Below are positions 16,711 to 25,208 of a stretch of 64,000 nt of DNA, piece by piece. This stretch comes from Pseudoflavonifractor phocaeensis (lineage in GTDB: Bacteria; Bacillota; Clostridia; Oscillospirales; Oscillospiraceae). The position numbers and the translations under genes are program-made. Location: the NCBI RefSeq assembly GCF_016901955.1, contig NZ_JACJLC010000005.1, forward strand, positions 20,186 through 84,185, read 5' to 3'. How positions within the stretch are numbered: the stretch's first letter is position 1; each line of letters opens with the position of its first letter. The notes under the pieces were generated by a model. It saw nothing but the letters and a program-made list of their open reading frames with translations. It did not search any database and was not told where the DNA came from.

Positions 16711-18102
16711 ATGGAGCCGATGACCATTCGAGAGATCCTGGACGCCGTGGGCGGCAGCCTGCTGGGGGATTTTAGCGACGTGGATAAGACGGTTGCCCGG
16801 GTGGAGACCGACAGCCGGACCATTCACCCGGACTCCCTGTTCATTCCCCTGGTGGGGGAGCGGTTCGACGGCCACGCCTACATCAACGCCGCCCTGGAGG
16901 GAGGCGCCGTCGGCTGCTTTACCCAGCGTGAGCGGGACAGCTACCTGCCAGGTAAGTTCTATATTAAGGTAAGGTCTACCCACAGGGCCCTGCGGGATCT
17001 GGCCAAGTACTACAAGAGCAAGTTCCCTATCCCGGTGGTGGCCCTTACCGGATCGGTGGGCAAGACCACCACCAAGGACATGGTGGCGGCGGTGCTGGGG
17101 GAGAAGTACAACGTCCTCAAGACCGAGGGCAACCTGAACAACGACATCGGGGTGCCCCTTACCCTGTTCCGCCTGAAGCCGGAGCACCAGATCGCCGTGC
17201 TGGAGCTGGGTATGAACCACGCCGGAGAGATCGACTACCTCTCCGCCATCGTGGAGCCTGACATGGTGCTCATGACCAACATCGGAGACTCCCACATCGA
17301 GCATTTCGGCTCCCGGGAGAAGATTTTGGAGGCCAAAAGCGAGATCTTCCACTCCGCCAAGCCCCACGCCCCCGCCATTATCAACGGGGACGACCCCCTG
17401 CTGAACACCCTGCCCGGCAAGCTGCCCTTTTCCTTCGTGCGGGTGGGCTCCGGGGAGGGGCTGGACTACCGGGCCATGGACCTGGAGAGCGACGGCAAGA
17501 GCCGGATCACCTGTAACGTGAAAACACCTCACGGAACTTACCCTGTGGAGATCCCTGCCCTGGGGGACCATATGATCTATCCCACCCTGATGGCCGCCGC
17601 CGTGGGGGACTATTTTGGCCTGACCCGGGAGCAGATCGCCGCCGGGATCCTCCACTTCGCCCCCACCAAGATGCGGATGAACATCCTCACCCGGGGGGAG
17701 GGGATCACCATCCTCAACGACACCTATAACGCCAACCCACAGTCCATGCGGGCGGCGGTGCAGGTGTTGTCCAACGCCAGCGGCGACTACAAGATCGCCG
17801 TGCTGGGGGATATGTTCGAGCTGGGGCCCCTGGCTCCCGCTCTCCACGCCGGCATCGGGGAGTATTTGGGCAAGGCGGGCATCCACTGCCTGGTGGCGGT
17901 GGGGGAGCTGTCCCAGCATATTTATACTGCCGCTCAGCAGGCCGGAGTGCCGGTTTGCTGGCACTGCAAGACCAAAGAGGAGGCCAGGCCGGTGCTGGAC
18001 AGTGTGGTGCGGCCCAATGCCACCATCCTGGTGAAGGCCTCCCGGGGGATGGCGCTGGAGGAGCTGGTGGAGTACCTGCTCACCATCACCAAAGAGTCGT
18101 AA
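16711..18102 (+). CDS. murF: UDP-MurNAc-tripeptide--D-alanyl-D-alanine ligase
   Basis: 463 residues. Mur ligase N domain (DSRTIHPDSLFIPLVGERFD), central P-loop domain with LTGSVGKTTTKDMVAA, then LKTEGNLNNDIGVPLTLFRL, ELGMNHAGEIDYL and INGDDPLL. C-terminal domain has LNDTYNANPQSMRAAVQVL and LGDMFELG. It adds D-Ala-D-Ala to the UDP-MurNAc tripeptide with ATP in the cytoplasm. It is paired with ddl and probably co-transcribed. Confidence 0.97.
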   Translation: MEPMTIREILDAVGGSLLGDFSDVDKTVARVETDSRTIHPDSLFIPLVGERFDGHAYINAALEGGAVGCFTQRERDSYLPGKFYIKVRSTHRALRDLAKYYKSKFPIPVVALTGSVGKTTTKDMVAAVLGEKYNVLKTEGNLNNDIGVPLTLFRLKPEHQIAVLELGMNHAGEIDYLSAIVEPDMVLMTNIGDSHIEHFGSREKILEAKSEIFHSAKPHAPAIINGDDPLLNTLPGKLPFSFVRVGSGEGLDYRAMDLESDGKSRITCNVKTPHGTYPVEIPALGDHMIYPTLMAAAVGDYFGLTREQIAAGILHFAPTKMRMNILTRGEGITILNDTYNANPQSMRAAVQVLSNASGDYKIAVLGDMFELGPLAPALHAGIGEYLGKAGIHCLVAVGELSQHIYTAAQQAGVPVCWHCKTKEEARPVLDSVVRPNATILVKASRGMALEELVEYLLTITKES

Positions 18103-18136
18103 AAAAAGGCCTTCCCCCACAGGGGGGAAGGTCCTG
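18103..18136 (-). terminator. Terminator after mtnA
   Basis: On the minus strand GACCTTCCCCC pairs with GGGGGAAGGCC and is followed by seven T. It lies between the converging murF and mtnA genes; the plus-strand side lacks a T run. Confidence 0.7.
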
Positions 18137-18141
18137 ACGCC

Positions 18142-18168
18142 GTAGGGGCCGACGCCCACATCGGCCCG
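18142..18168. repeat. GTAGGGGCCGA palindrome, single copy
   Basis: GTAGGGGCCGA pairs with TCGGCCCG around CGCCCACA. A variant of the 7479-7692 family, again at a gene end (mtnA 3' side). Confidence 0.55.
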
Positions 18169-18172
18169 TCCT

Positions 18173-19162
18173 TTATCCAAACAGCTTTTGCAGATTTTCC
18201 TGGAAGGGCGGGTAAATGACCCCCTTCTCGGTGATGATGCCGGTGACCAGGCTGTGGGGAGTCACGTCGAAGGCGGGGTTGTACACATCCACTTCTGCCG
18301 GGGCGGTCTGTACCCCGTACAGGGTGCGCACCTCATTTTTGTCCCGCTCCTCGATGGGGATCCCGACCCCGTCTGGAATAGACAGGTCGATGGTGGAGCA
18401 GGGGAGAGCCACATAGAAGGGAACCCCGTGGAAGTGGGCGTTCACCGCCACCGAGTAGGTGCCGATCTTGTTGGCAAAATCCCCGTTGGCCGCCATCCGG
18501 TCGCAGCCCACCACCGCCAGGTCGATTTTCCCCTTGGCCATCAGGCTGGCGGCCATATTGTCGGCGATGAGGGTGGCGGGGATGTGGTCGGCCACCAGCT
18601 CATAGGCGGTGAGCCGGGCCCCCTGGAGCAGGGGACGGGTCTCATCAGCGTAAACCATATTTACTTTACCCTGCTCATGGGCTGCCCGGATGACCCCCAG
18701 GGCGGTGCCGTAGCCCCCGGTGGCCAGGGCCCCGGCGTTGCAGTGGGTGAGGATGTTGGCCCCCTCCGGCACCACGGCGGAGCCGTAAAGGCCCATCGCC
18801 TTACACATTTCCACATCCTCCTGGTGGATGGCCACCGCCTCGGCAATGAGGGCCTCCGGGTCCCCGCCGCAGCTTTTGGCGGTTTGGGCCATCCGCTCCA
18901 GGGCCCAGAACAGGTTGACCGCCGTGGGGCGGCTGGCGGCCAGGACGGCCTTGGCCTCCTCCAGGTCCTCTCCGGCCAGGGCGGCCAGGCAGCAGGCGTA
19001 GGCGGCGGCGACCCCGATGGCGGGGGCGCCCCGCACCACCATGGTGCGTATGGCGTCTGCCACCGGACGGTAATCGGTGTAGGGCAGCCAGACCTCTTCC
19101 ACCGGAAGCCTTGTCTGGTCTAATAAGTAAAGGGTTTTTCCTTCCCAACGAATGGCGTCCAT
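18173..19162 (-). CDS. mtnA: S-methyl-5-thioribose-1-phosphate isomerase
   Basis: 329 residues from ATG 19162, 8 bases after GGAGG; an ATG 6 bases earlier is only 2 bases from it. eIF2B-like fold with GAPAIGVAAAYACCLAALAG, TAVNLFWALERM, the catalytic Cys in LTHCNAGALATGGYGTALG and the Asp in VGCDRMAANGDFANKIGTY. MtnA isomerises methylthioribose 1-phosphate to the ribulose form in methionine salvage, and some homologues act on 5-deoxyribose or ribose phosphates. No other salvage gene is nearby, so the physiological substrate is open. A promoter is at 19194-19222. Confidence 0.88.
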   Translation of the reverse strand: MDAIRWEGKTLYLLDQTRLPVEEVWLPYTDYRPVADAIRTMVVRGAPAIGVAAAYACCLAALAGEDLEEAKAVLAASRPTAVNLFWALERMAQTAKSCGGDPEALIAEAVAIHQEDVEMCKAMGLYGSAVVPEGANILTHCNAGALATGGYGTALGVIRAAHEQGKVNMVYADETRPLLQGARLTAYELVADHIPATLIADNMAASLMAKGKIDLAVVGCDRMAANGDFANKIGTYSVAVNAHFHGVPFYVALPCSTIDLSIPDGVGIPIEERDKNEVRTLYGVQTAPAEVDVYNPAFDVTPHSLVTGIITEKGVIYPPFQENLQKLFG

Positions 19163-19193
19163 AGCCATGACCTCCCATCTGATTTACCACTTC

Positions 19194-19222
19194 AATATAT
19201 CACAACCCAGGTCAGGAGTAAA
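19194..19222 (-). promoter_or_regulatory. Promoter for mtnA
   Basis: TTTACT and TATATT 17 bases apart on the minus strand. The -35 overlaps the ribosome site of the divergent ABC-F gene. Confidence 0.6.
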
Positions 19223-19228
19223 CAAAAG

Positions 19229-21133
19229 ATGATCGATATCGCAGTCTCGAACCTGTCTAAGGAATTCGAGGTAGGCAAGAAAATACTGGACGGCCTCACC
19301 TTCCAGATCGACCAGGGGGAGCGGGTAGGCCTGCTGGGCAGGAATGGCGCCGGCAAGACCACCCTGTTCAAGATCCTCACCGGCGAGCTGGACTGGGACG
19401 ACGGCGAGGTGCGCATCGCCCCAGGCAAAGGAGTGGGCCTCATCTCCCAGATCCCGGTCTATCCTCCGGAGTACACCGTGGCCGACGTACTGCGCACCGC
19501 CTTTGACAAGCTGCGGGCCATGGAGACCGAGATGGCTGAGCTGGCCGGGCGGATGGGAGAGGACAGCGATCCCGCTCTGCTGCGGCGGTACGACGCCCTT
19601 ACCGCCGCCTACGAGGCGGGGGGCGGCTACGACACCGAGACCCAGCTCAACAAGGTGTGCAACGGCCTGGCTATTTCCCAGGACATGCGGAATCAGCTCT
19701 TTTCCTCTCTGTCCGGCGGGGAAAAGACCCGGGTGAACCTGGCCAGGCTGATTCTGGAGGACACTGATATCCTCCTGCTGGACGAGCCCACCAACCACCT
19801 GGACCTTCGGGCCACCGAGTGGCTGGAGGAGTACCTGGACAAGTATAAAGGCACTGTCCTTGCCATCTCCCATGACCGCTGGTTTCTGGACCGGGTGGTG
19901 AAACGGGTCATCGAGATCCAGGAGGGGAAGGCGGAGTTCTACGAGGGCAACTACTCCTTCTACGTGGTGGAAAAGGAGCGCCGGTACCAGGAAAAGCTGA
20001 AGCAGTACGAGAAGGAGCAGGCCAAGATCGAGCAGCTGGAGAAGGCCGCCGAGCAGCTGCGGGTGTGGGCCTATTCAGGCAACGACAAGACCTTCAAGCG
20101 GGCCCAGTCCATGGAAAAGCGGATCGAGCGGCTGCGCACCACCGACAAGCCCACCAGGGAACGCCGCCTGGACATCAAGTTTGGGGAGCGGGAGTTCCGG
20201 GGGGACGAGGTACTCACCATCAAAGAGCTGAAAAAGTCCTTTGACGGCCGCACTCTCTTTGACCACGTGAATCTGGAGGTGGTGGGGGGCGAGCGCATCG
20301 CCCTGCTGGGAGACAATGGCGCCGGAAAGTCCACCCTGCTGAAGATCCTGCTGAAGGAGGAGGAGCCAGACTCCGGAAAGCTCCGGATGGGACCAACTGT
20401 AAAGGTGGGCTACCTGCCACAGATCATCCACTTTGACAAGCCGGAGCGCAACCTGGTGGACACCATGCTCTACGCTCAGAACTGTACCACCCAGACCGCC
20501 CGCAACCGGCTGGCCGCCTTCAATTTCCGGGGAGAGGACGTGTTCAAGCCGGTGTCCGCCCTGTCCGGAGGAGAGCAGAGCCGGCTGCGGCTGTGTATGC
20601 TGATGGACGAGAAGATCAACCTGCTGATTTTGGACGAGCCCACCAACCACCTGGACATCGCCAGCCGGGAGTGGATCGAGGACGCGGTGAGCGAGTACGA
20701 GGGCAACCTGCTCTTCGTCTCCCACGACCGCTACTTCATCAAGCAGTTTGCCACCCGGATCTGGATGCTGGAGGACGGGCACGTCACTGACTTCAAGGGC
20801 ACCTTTGAGGAGTTCCGGGCAGCCCGGGAGCGGGCCAAAACCCAGGCTGCCGCCGCCCCCATCAAGGCAGAGCCGGACAAGCCCAAAAAGGAGAAGCCCC
20901 GCCGTCCCGGCGGTACCAAGGAGCTGGAGAAGCAGGTGGCCGCCGCCGAACGGGCGGTGGCCAAGGCGGAGGAGCGGCAGTACGAGCTGTCCCTCAAGGC
21001 CGAGGAGGTGGCCTCCAATTACCTGGAGCTCCAGAAGGTGTATGATGAGCAGAAGGCTCTGGAGGATGAGATCGCCGCCCTTTATCTCCAGTGGGAGACC
21101 CTGGCGGCAGAGCTGGAAGAGGCGAAGGGATGA
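19229..21133 (+). CDS. ABC-F family ATPase
   Basis: 634 residues with two ABC domains and no membrane segment. Domain 1: Walker A GLLGRNGAGKTTLFKIL, signature SLSGGEKTRVNLARLIL, Walker B LLLDEPTNHLDLRATEWLEE. A charged linker (about 240-315) follows. Domain 2: LLGDNGAGKSTLLKIL, ALSGGEQSRLRLCMLM, LILDEPTNHLDIASREWIED. The C-terminal extension (about 540-634) is a lysine/glutamate coiled coil as in Uup/YfmR types. ABC-F proteins bind the ribosomal E site and relieve stalling; some give antibiotic protection. The short linker favours a housekeeping role. Its stop overlaps the next start (ATGA). Confidence 0.93.
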   Translation: MIDIAVSNLSKEFEVGKKILDGLTFQIDQGERVGLLGRNGAGKTTLFKILTGELDWDDGEVRIAPGKGVGLISQIPVYPPEYTVADVLRTAFDKLRAMETEMAELAGRMGEDSDPALLRRYDALTAAYEAGGGYDTETQLNKVCNGLAISQDMRNQLFSSLSGGEKTRVNLARLILEDTDILLLDEPTNHLDLRATEWLEEYLDKYKGTVLAISHDRWFLDRVVKRVIEIQEGKAEFYEGNYSFYVVEKERRYQEKLKQYEKEQAKIEQLEKAAEQLRVWAYSGNDKTFKRAQSMEKRIERLRTTDKPTRERRLDIKFGEREFRGDEVLTIKELKKSFDGRTLFDHVNLEVVGGERIALLGDNGAGKSTLLKILLKEEEPDSGKLRMGPTVKVGYLPQIIHFDKPERNLVDTMLYAQNCTTQTARNRLAAFNFRGEDVFKPVSALSGGEQSRLRLCMLMDEKINLLILDEPTNHLDIASREWIEDAVSEYEGNLLFVSHDRYFIKQFATRIWMLEDGHVTDFKGTFEEFRAARERAKTQAAAAPIKAEPDKPKKEKPRRPGGTKELEKQVAAAERAVAKAEERQYELSLKAEEVASNYLELQKVYDEQKALEDEIAALYLQWETLAAELEEAKG

Positions 21134-21768
21134 GAAAGAGGAGACAATACTACAAACCCTACGGCGGCAGGCGTTCCGGCCCCATTTGGCTGCTGAGCCT
21201 GCTGGCGGTGGTTTTGATTTTCGTACTGGGCTTTGTGGTGCTGCTGGGCATTGTGCTCTTTGGCAGCCGGGATCAGCTCAGCGGCCAGCCCCAGGTGATG
21301 GTGATCCTGGGCTGCAAGGTGGAGACCTGGGGCCCCTCTATTTTGTTGCAGGACCGGTTGGACAAGGCTCTGGACTATTTGGAGGACCACCCGGACCTGA
21401 CCATCGTGGTGGCTGGGGGCCAGGGGGACGACGAGCACGTCAGCGAGGCCCAGTGTATGTACGACTATCTGACCGGGCACGGGGTGGACGGCGGGCAGAT
21501 CCTGCTGGAGGATCAGTCCCACAACACCTGGGAGAACCTGCGCTATACCCGTGCGCTGCTGGAAGAGCAGGGAGTGGAGGCCACCGATTTCGTGGTGGTG
21601 TCCAACGGGTTCCACCTGGCCCGGGTGCGGATGCTGTGGGAACGGGCGTGGGACGGGGAGACAACCTTGTCAACCCTGGCGGCCCCAAGCTCCCATCTGC
21701 CCTCCCGCCTGAGCATGTACATCCGGGAACCCTTTGCGCTGGTAAAGTCATTTTTCTTTGACAGGTGA
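21130..21768 (+). CDS. YdcF/ElyC family membrane protein (DUF218)
   Basis: 212 residues. Start ATG 21130 overlaps the ABC-F stop. One TM helix (about 18-43) after a basic N terminus, then a DUF218 domain: VMVILGCKVETWGPSILLQD, LTIVVAGGQGDDEHVSEAQC, EDQSHNTWENLRYTRALL and VVVSNGFHLARVRML. The ElyC/SanA/YdcF family affects envelope or lipid-carrier metabolism in enterobacteria; the reaction is not established. Co-transcription with ABC-F and prfA is likely. Confidence 0.88.
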   Translation: MRKRRQYYKPYGGRRSGPIWLLSLLAVVLIFVLGFVVLLGIVLFGSRDQLSGQPQVMVILGCKVETWGPSILLQDRLDKALDYLEDHPDLTIVVAGGQGDDEHVSEAQCMYDYLTGHGVDGGQILLEDQSHNTWENLRYTRALLEEQGVEATDFVVVSNGFHLARVRMLWERAWDGETTLSTLAAPSSHLPSRLSMYIREPFALVKSFFFDR

Positions 21769-21780
21769 TAGAATTTGGAT

Positions 21781-22845
21781 ATGCAGGACAAACTGAAGGC
21801 CCTGGACCTCCGGTTCGCTAACATCGAGGCCCAGCTGGGGGCGGGGGAGACCTATGGGGACCCGGCCCTGGTGGCCAAACTGAACAAGGAGCAGCGGGAG
21901 CTGGAGCCGGTGGTGACCGCCTGGCGTGCCTACTGTAAGGCCCGACAGGACCTGGCCGGCGCCGAGGCCCTGCTGTCCGATCCGGAGCTGGGCGAGATGG
22001 CCCGGGAGGAGTTCCAGCAGGCCAAGGAGGACCTGGCTCGGTTGGAAAATGAGATCCGCATCCTGCTCCTGCCCCGGGACCCCAACGACGACAAGAACGT
22101 CATCGTGGAGATCCGGGCCGGAGTAGGAGGGGAGGAGGCTGCCTTGTTTGCCCACTCCCTCTTCCGCATGTACTCCATGTACGCCGACAGCCGCCGGTGG
22201 AAGGTGGAGGTGGACGCCCTGAACGAGACTGAGTTGGGTGGGGTAAAGGAGATATGCTTTACCATCCAGGGAGACGGGGCTTACTCCCGCCTGAAATTTG
22301 AAAGCGGGGTCCACCGGGTCCAGCGGGTGCCCGAGACTGAGTCCGGCGGGCGCATCCACACCTCCACCGCCACGGTGGCGGTGCTGCCCGAGGTGGACGA
22401 GGTGGACTTTGAGCTCAATCCGGCGGACATCGAGATGCAGGTGTTCCGCTCCTCCGGGGCGGGAGGCCAGCACGTGAACAAGACCTCCTCCGCCGTACGG
22501 CTCATCCACAAGCCCACCGGCACGGTGGTGGAGTGCCAGCAGGAGCGGTCCCAGTTCCAGAACCGGGACAAGGCCATGCAGATCCTCCGGTCCCGTCTGT
22601 ACGAGGAAAAGGTGCGGGAGCAGGAGGAGTCCCTGACGGCGGAGCGCCGCAGTCAGGTGGGCACCGGCATGCGCAACGAGCGCATCCGTACCTACAACTT
22701 CCCCCAGGGCCGGCTCACCGACCACCGGATCGGCCTGACCCTGTACAAGCTGGAAAACGTCATGAACGGCGACCTGGACGAGATCATCGACGGCCTGATC
22801 ACGGCGGATCAGGCGGAGAGATTGAAGAACAGCCGGGACGAATAA
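21781..22845 (+). CDS. prfA: Peptide chain release factor 1
   Basis: 354 residues from ATG 21781. A TTG at 21775 is better spaced from AGGTGAT, so the true start may be two codons earlier. It has the GGQ loop that triggers peptide release ([18 protein letters not shown]), [15 protein letters not shown], and [22 protein letters not shown]1 reads UAA and UAG. The anticodon-like tripeptide region lies near residues 185-190 (VPETE follows), consistent with RF1 rather than RF2. No programmed frameshift is needed. Confidence 0.97.
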   Translation: MQDKLKALDLRFANIEAQLGAGETYGDPALVAKLNKEQRELEPVVTAWRAYCKARQDLAGAEALLSDPELGEMAREEFQQAKEDLARLENEIRILLLPRDPNDDKNVIVEIRAGVGGEEAALFAHSLFRMYSMYADSRRWKVEVDALNETELGGVKEICFTIQGDGAYSRLKFESGVHRVQRVPETESGGRIHTSTATVAVLPEVDEVDFELNPADIEMQVFRSSGAGGQHVNKTSSAVRLIHKPTGTVVECQQERSQFQNRDKAMQILRSRLYEEKVREQEESLTAERRSQVGTGMRNERIRTYNFPQGRLTDHRIGLTLYKLENVMNGDLDEIIDGLITADQAERLKNSRDE

Positions 22846-22857
22846 GGAGGAACACCC

Positions 22858-23115
22858 ATGGAACTGATCATCCACTTCAACGCCCTGCCGGAGCACCTGA
22901 CCCTGGACATGGTGCGGGCCGACCTGGCCGACCTGCTGGAGGACGACGGCTGGCTCACCGGCTCCGGGCTGAACTACCTGGAGCTGGAGCTGGAGGACGA
23001 GAAGGTCAACCCCAAGTACGGCATCCTGACCGTGAAAAACTATCTGCAAACCGCCAAATTCGCCCCCGACACCACCATCGAGCTGGCAGGCACGCCGGTG
23101 GGCATCTACGAGTAA
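22858..23115 (+). CDS. Small acidic protein of unknown function
   Basis: 85 residues after AAGGAGG, 12 bases past prfA. It starts MELIIHFNALPEHLTLDMVR and is rich in Leu, Asp and Glu, with no signal peptide or membrane helix. No motif recognised. Codon use (GC-rich third positions) matches its neighbours, so it looks like a real gene. Position between prfA and the Sua5 gene hints at a translation-linked role, but this is only context. Confidence 0.7.
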   Translation: MELIIHFNALPEHLTLDMVRADLADLLEDDGWLTGSGLNYLELELEDEKVNPKYGILTVKNYLQTAKFAPDTTIELAGTPVGIYE

Positions 23116-23131
23116 CAGGGAGGAAACGCAT

Positions 23132-23245
23132 ATGAAGACCGCCATTGGTATCCTGCACATCATCTCCGGCGCCGCCCTGCTGGCGGCGGGCATCCTTACG
23201 GTGGCTCAGCCCAAGCACTGCCGCCGCCGGTTCCGCCGGCGCTGA
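23132..23245 (+). CDS. 37-residue membrane peptide with arginine-rich tail
   Basis: ATG 23132 has GGGAGG 8 bases upstream and 38 codons to TGA at 23245. The peptide has one hydrophobic helix (about 5-24, IGILHIISGAALLAAGILTV) and a strongly basic tail (HCRRRFRRR). This pattern fits a small single-pass membrane protein with its tail in the cytoplasm. It sits between the 85-residue protein and the Sua5 gene. No homologue recognised; a ribosome site and clean spacing support it. Confidence 0.55.
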   Translation: MKTAIGILHIISGAALLAAGILTVAQPKHCRRRFRRR

Positions 23246-23261
23246 GAAAGAGGGGCGTTTC

Positions 23262-24275
23262 GTGCATACCCTTCGATTGAATGCCGGTCAGGTGGAGGAG
23301 GCGGCGGCCATCCTCCGCCGGGGGGGCCTGCTGGGCATCCCCACCGAGACGGTGTACGGCCTGGGGGCTAACGGCCTGGACGGTCAGGCGGTAGCTCACA
23401 TCTTTGAGGCCAAGGGCCGCCCCCAGGACAACCCTCTCATCCTCCATATTCCCACGGCGGACTGGCTGGAGCGATACTGTGAGGACATCCCCGCCGCCGC
23501 CTACACGCTGGCGGAGCGGTTCTGGCCGGGGCCCCTCACCATGATTTTGAGGCACAAGCCCATCGTGCCCCGGGGGGTGACCGCCGGGCTGGACACGGTG
23601 GGGATGCGCTGCCCGGCCCACCCGGTGTGCCGGGCCATTCTCGCGGCCGCCGACCTGCCGGTGGCAGCTCCCTCGGGCAACACCTCCGGCCGGCCCAGCC
23701 CCACCAATATGGCTGATATGCTGGAGGACATGGAGGGGAAGATCGACGGCATCGTGGACGGCGGCCCCTGCCAGGTGGGGGTGGAGTCCACCATCATCGA
23801 CCTGACCGAACAGCCCCCCCGGCTGCTCCGCCCCGGCGGGGTGACCCTGGAGGAGCTGGAGGAGGTGCTGGGAGAGGTGGCGGTGGACCCGGCGGTGACC
23901 CGGCTTATGGGAGCGGGGGAGCAGCCCCGGGCCCCCGGCATGAAATACCGCCACTATGCCCCCAAAGCCCCGGTGACGGTGGTCCAGGGGGAGCCCGCCG
24001 ACGGGGCCCGGTACATCCGCCGCCACCTGGCCGACGGGGACGGCGTCATCTGCTTCAATGAGTTCGTCCCCCTCTTCGAGGGCCATCCGGTGGAGCCCAT
24101 CGGCCCCAAGGACGATCCGGCGGAGCAGGCCCGGCGGGTATTTGACGCCCTGCGGTACTTTGACGGCACCGACGTCACCCACATCTGGGCCCAGTGCCCC
24201 GACCGGTCGGGCATCGGCCTGGCGGTGGCCAACCGGCTGAACAAGGCCGCCGGGTTCCATATCGTCCAGGCGTAA
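23262..24275 (+). CDS. L-threonylcarbamoyladenylate synthase (Sua5/YwlC)
   Basis: 337 residues from GTG 23262, preceded by AGAGGGG at 6 bases; the upstream frame overlaps the small peptide and has no ribosome site. YrdC domain (about 1-200): GGLLGIPTETVYGLGAN, KGRPQDNPLILHI, PGPLTMIL, GLDTVGMRCPAHPVC, AAPSGNTSGRPSPTNM and VESTIIDL. A C-terminal Sua5 domain follows APGMKYRHYAPKAPV. It makes threonylcarbamoyl-AMP from threonine, bicarbonate and ATP for the t6A base at tRNA position 37. Confidence 0.95.
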   Translation: MHTLRLNAGQVEEAAAILRRGGLLGIPTETVYGLGANGLDGQAVAHIFEAKGRPQDNPLILHIPTADWLERYCEDIPAAAYTLAERFWPGPLTMILRHKPIVPRGVTAGLDTVGMRCPAHPVCRAILAAADLPVAAPSGNTSGRPSPTNMADMLEDMEGKIDGIVDGGPCQVGVESTIIDLTEQPPRLLRPGGVTLEELEEVLGEVAVDPAVTRLMGAGEQPRAPGMKYRHYAPKAPVTVVQGEPADGARYIRRHLADGDGVICFNEFVPLFEGHPVEPIGPKDDPAEQARRVFDALRYFDGTDVTHIWAQCPDRSGIGLAVANRLNKAAGFHIVQA

Positions 24276-24282
24276 GGCCTGT

Positions 24283-24322
24283 TTTCAGGGCCCGCCGCGG
24301 GATACCGCGACGGGCCCTGAAA
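24283..24322. other. Large hairpin after the Sua5 gene
   Basis: TTTTCAGGGCCCG pairs with CGGGCCCTGAAAA, with an inner CCGCGGGATACCGCGA stem-loop. The T run precedes and the A run follows, the reverse of an intrinsic terminator on both strands, so its role is unclear. Confidence 0.55.
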
Positions 24323-24410
24323 AAATATTCTCCTGGGGTGAATGAAATGGTCCCGCTCCCTCGTATTATGGGTGAGGCCGGCGACGGCTATCTCAGATAT
24401 GGAGTGATGG

Positions 24411-24683
24411 ATGATGAATAAGATCTGGAAGGGAATGATCGCCGGGGCACTGGTACTGACCATCGGGGCCACCACCGCCTTTGCCGCCGGAGGCTGGCAT
24501 CACGCCGCCAGCCGGAGCTGGAGCGGCTGCCAGGGGAGCGACTGCCAGTATGTGGACGCCGACGGCGACGGGATCTGCGACAACCGGGGAACCGGCTGCC
24601 GGTACACGGACGCCGACGGAGACGGGGTGTGCGACTACTACGGCGCCGGTTGGGGCCATCGCGGCGGCCATCACGGCTGGTAA
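24411..24683 (+). CDS. Small exported protein with two DADGDG calcium-loop-like repeats
   Basis: 90 residues with GGAG 6 bases upstream. Signal peptide (about 1-26, ending TTAFA). The mature part holds two tandem repeats, CQYVDADGDGICD and CRYTDADGDGVCD, each with the DxDxDGxxxD spacing of EF-hand-like calcium loops and flanking cysteines. A His/Gly/Trp-rich tail follows (GWGHRGGHHGW). Probably an extracytoplasmic metal-binding protein. It lies 39 bases before an ECF sigma factor gene in the same direction and could be its target or sensor. Confidence 0.75.
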   Translation: MMNKIWKGMIAGALVLTIGATTAFAAGGWHHAASRSWSGCQGSDCQYVDADGDGICDNRGTGCRYTDADGDGVCDYYGAGWGHRGGHHGW

Positions 24684-24722
24684 CCGATTCTGGTATCTGA
24701 GCAGAGAAGAGAGGTGGAGGAC

Positions 24723-25208
24723 ATGCGGGGGGAAGAAGAGACTGACCTGGCCATCCAGCGGTACGGGGATACCGTCCGTCGGCTGTGCATGCTCCACCTG
24801 AAAAACGAGGCGGACAGCCAGGATATTTTCCAGACCGTCTTTCTCAAATACCTGTTGTACCGGGGAGAGTTTGAAAGCCCGGAGCACGAGAAGGCCTGGT
24901 TCATCCGGGTCACCCTCAATGCCTGTAAGGACCTGCTGAAGAGCGTGTTCCGCAGCCGTACTGTCTCTCTGGAGGAGCTCTCCCCTCAGTATGCCGCCGG
25001 GCTCACCGACGACAGCCGGGAGGTGTGGCGGGCGGCGCTGGCTCTGCCCCCCAAATACCGGGACGTGATCTACCTCCACTACTATGAGGGCTATACCGCC
25101 CCCGAACTCAGTGAAATTTTAGGCCGTAAAGTAAATACCATTTACACAGATCTGACCCGGGCCAGGGGTAAGCTGAAAGAGATGCTGGGAGGTGAGGGGG
25201 ATGGATGA
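24723..25208 (+). CDS. RNA polymerase sigma factor, ECF type
   Basis: 161 residues from ATG 24723 with GAGGTGG 6-8 bases upstream; a GTG nine bases earlier is less well placed. Region 2: LAIQRYGDTVRRLCMLHLKN and QDIFQTVFLKYLL. Region 4 helix-turn-helix: LPPKYRDVIYLHYYEGYTAP then ELSEILGRKVNTIYTDLTRA. Its last codons overlap the anti-sigma gene by 8 bases, the usual translational coupling of such pairs. Confidence 0.92.
   Translation: MRGEEETDLAIQRYGDTVRRLCMLHLKNEADSQDIFQTVFLKYLLYRGEFESPEHEKAWFIRVTLNACKDLLKSVFRSRTVSLEELSPQYAAGLTDDSREVWRAALALPPKYRDVIYLHYYEGYTAPELSEILGRKVNTIYTDLTRARGKLKEMLGGEGDG

Noticed and set aside
15598..18180. Minus-strand open frame of 860 codons
   Set aside because: Antisense of ddl and murF.
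24283..24322. Hairpin after the Sua5 gene as an intrinsic terminator
   Set aside because: T run precedes and A run follows the stem on the plus strand, the wrong order on both strands.
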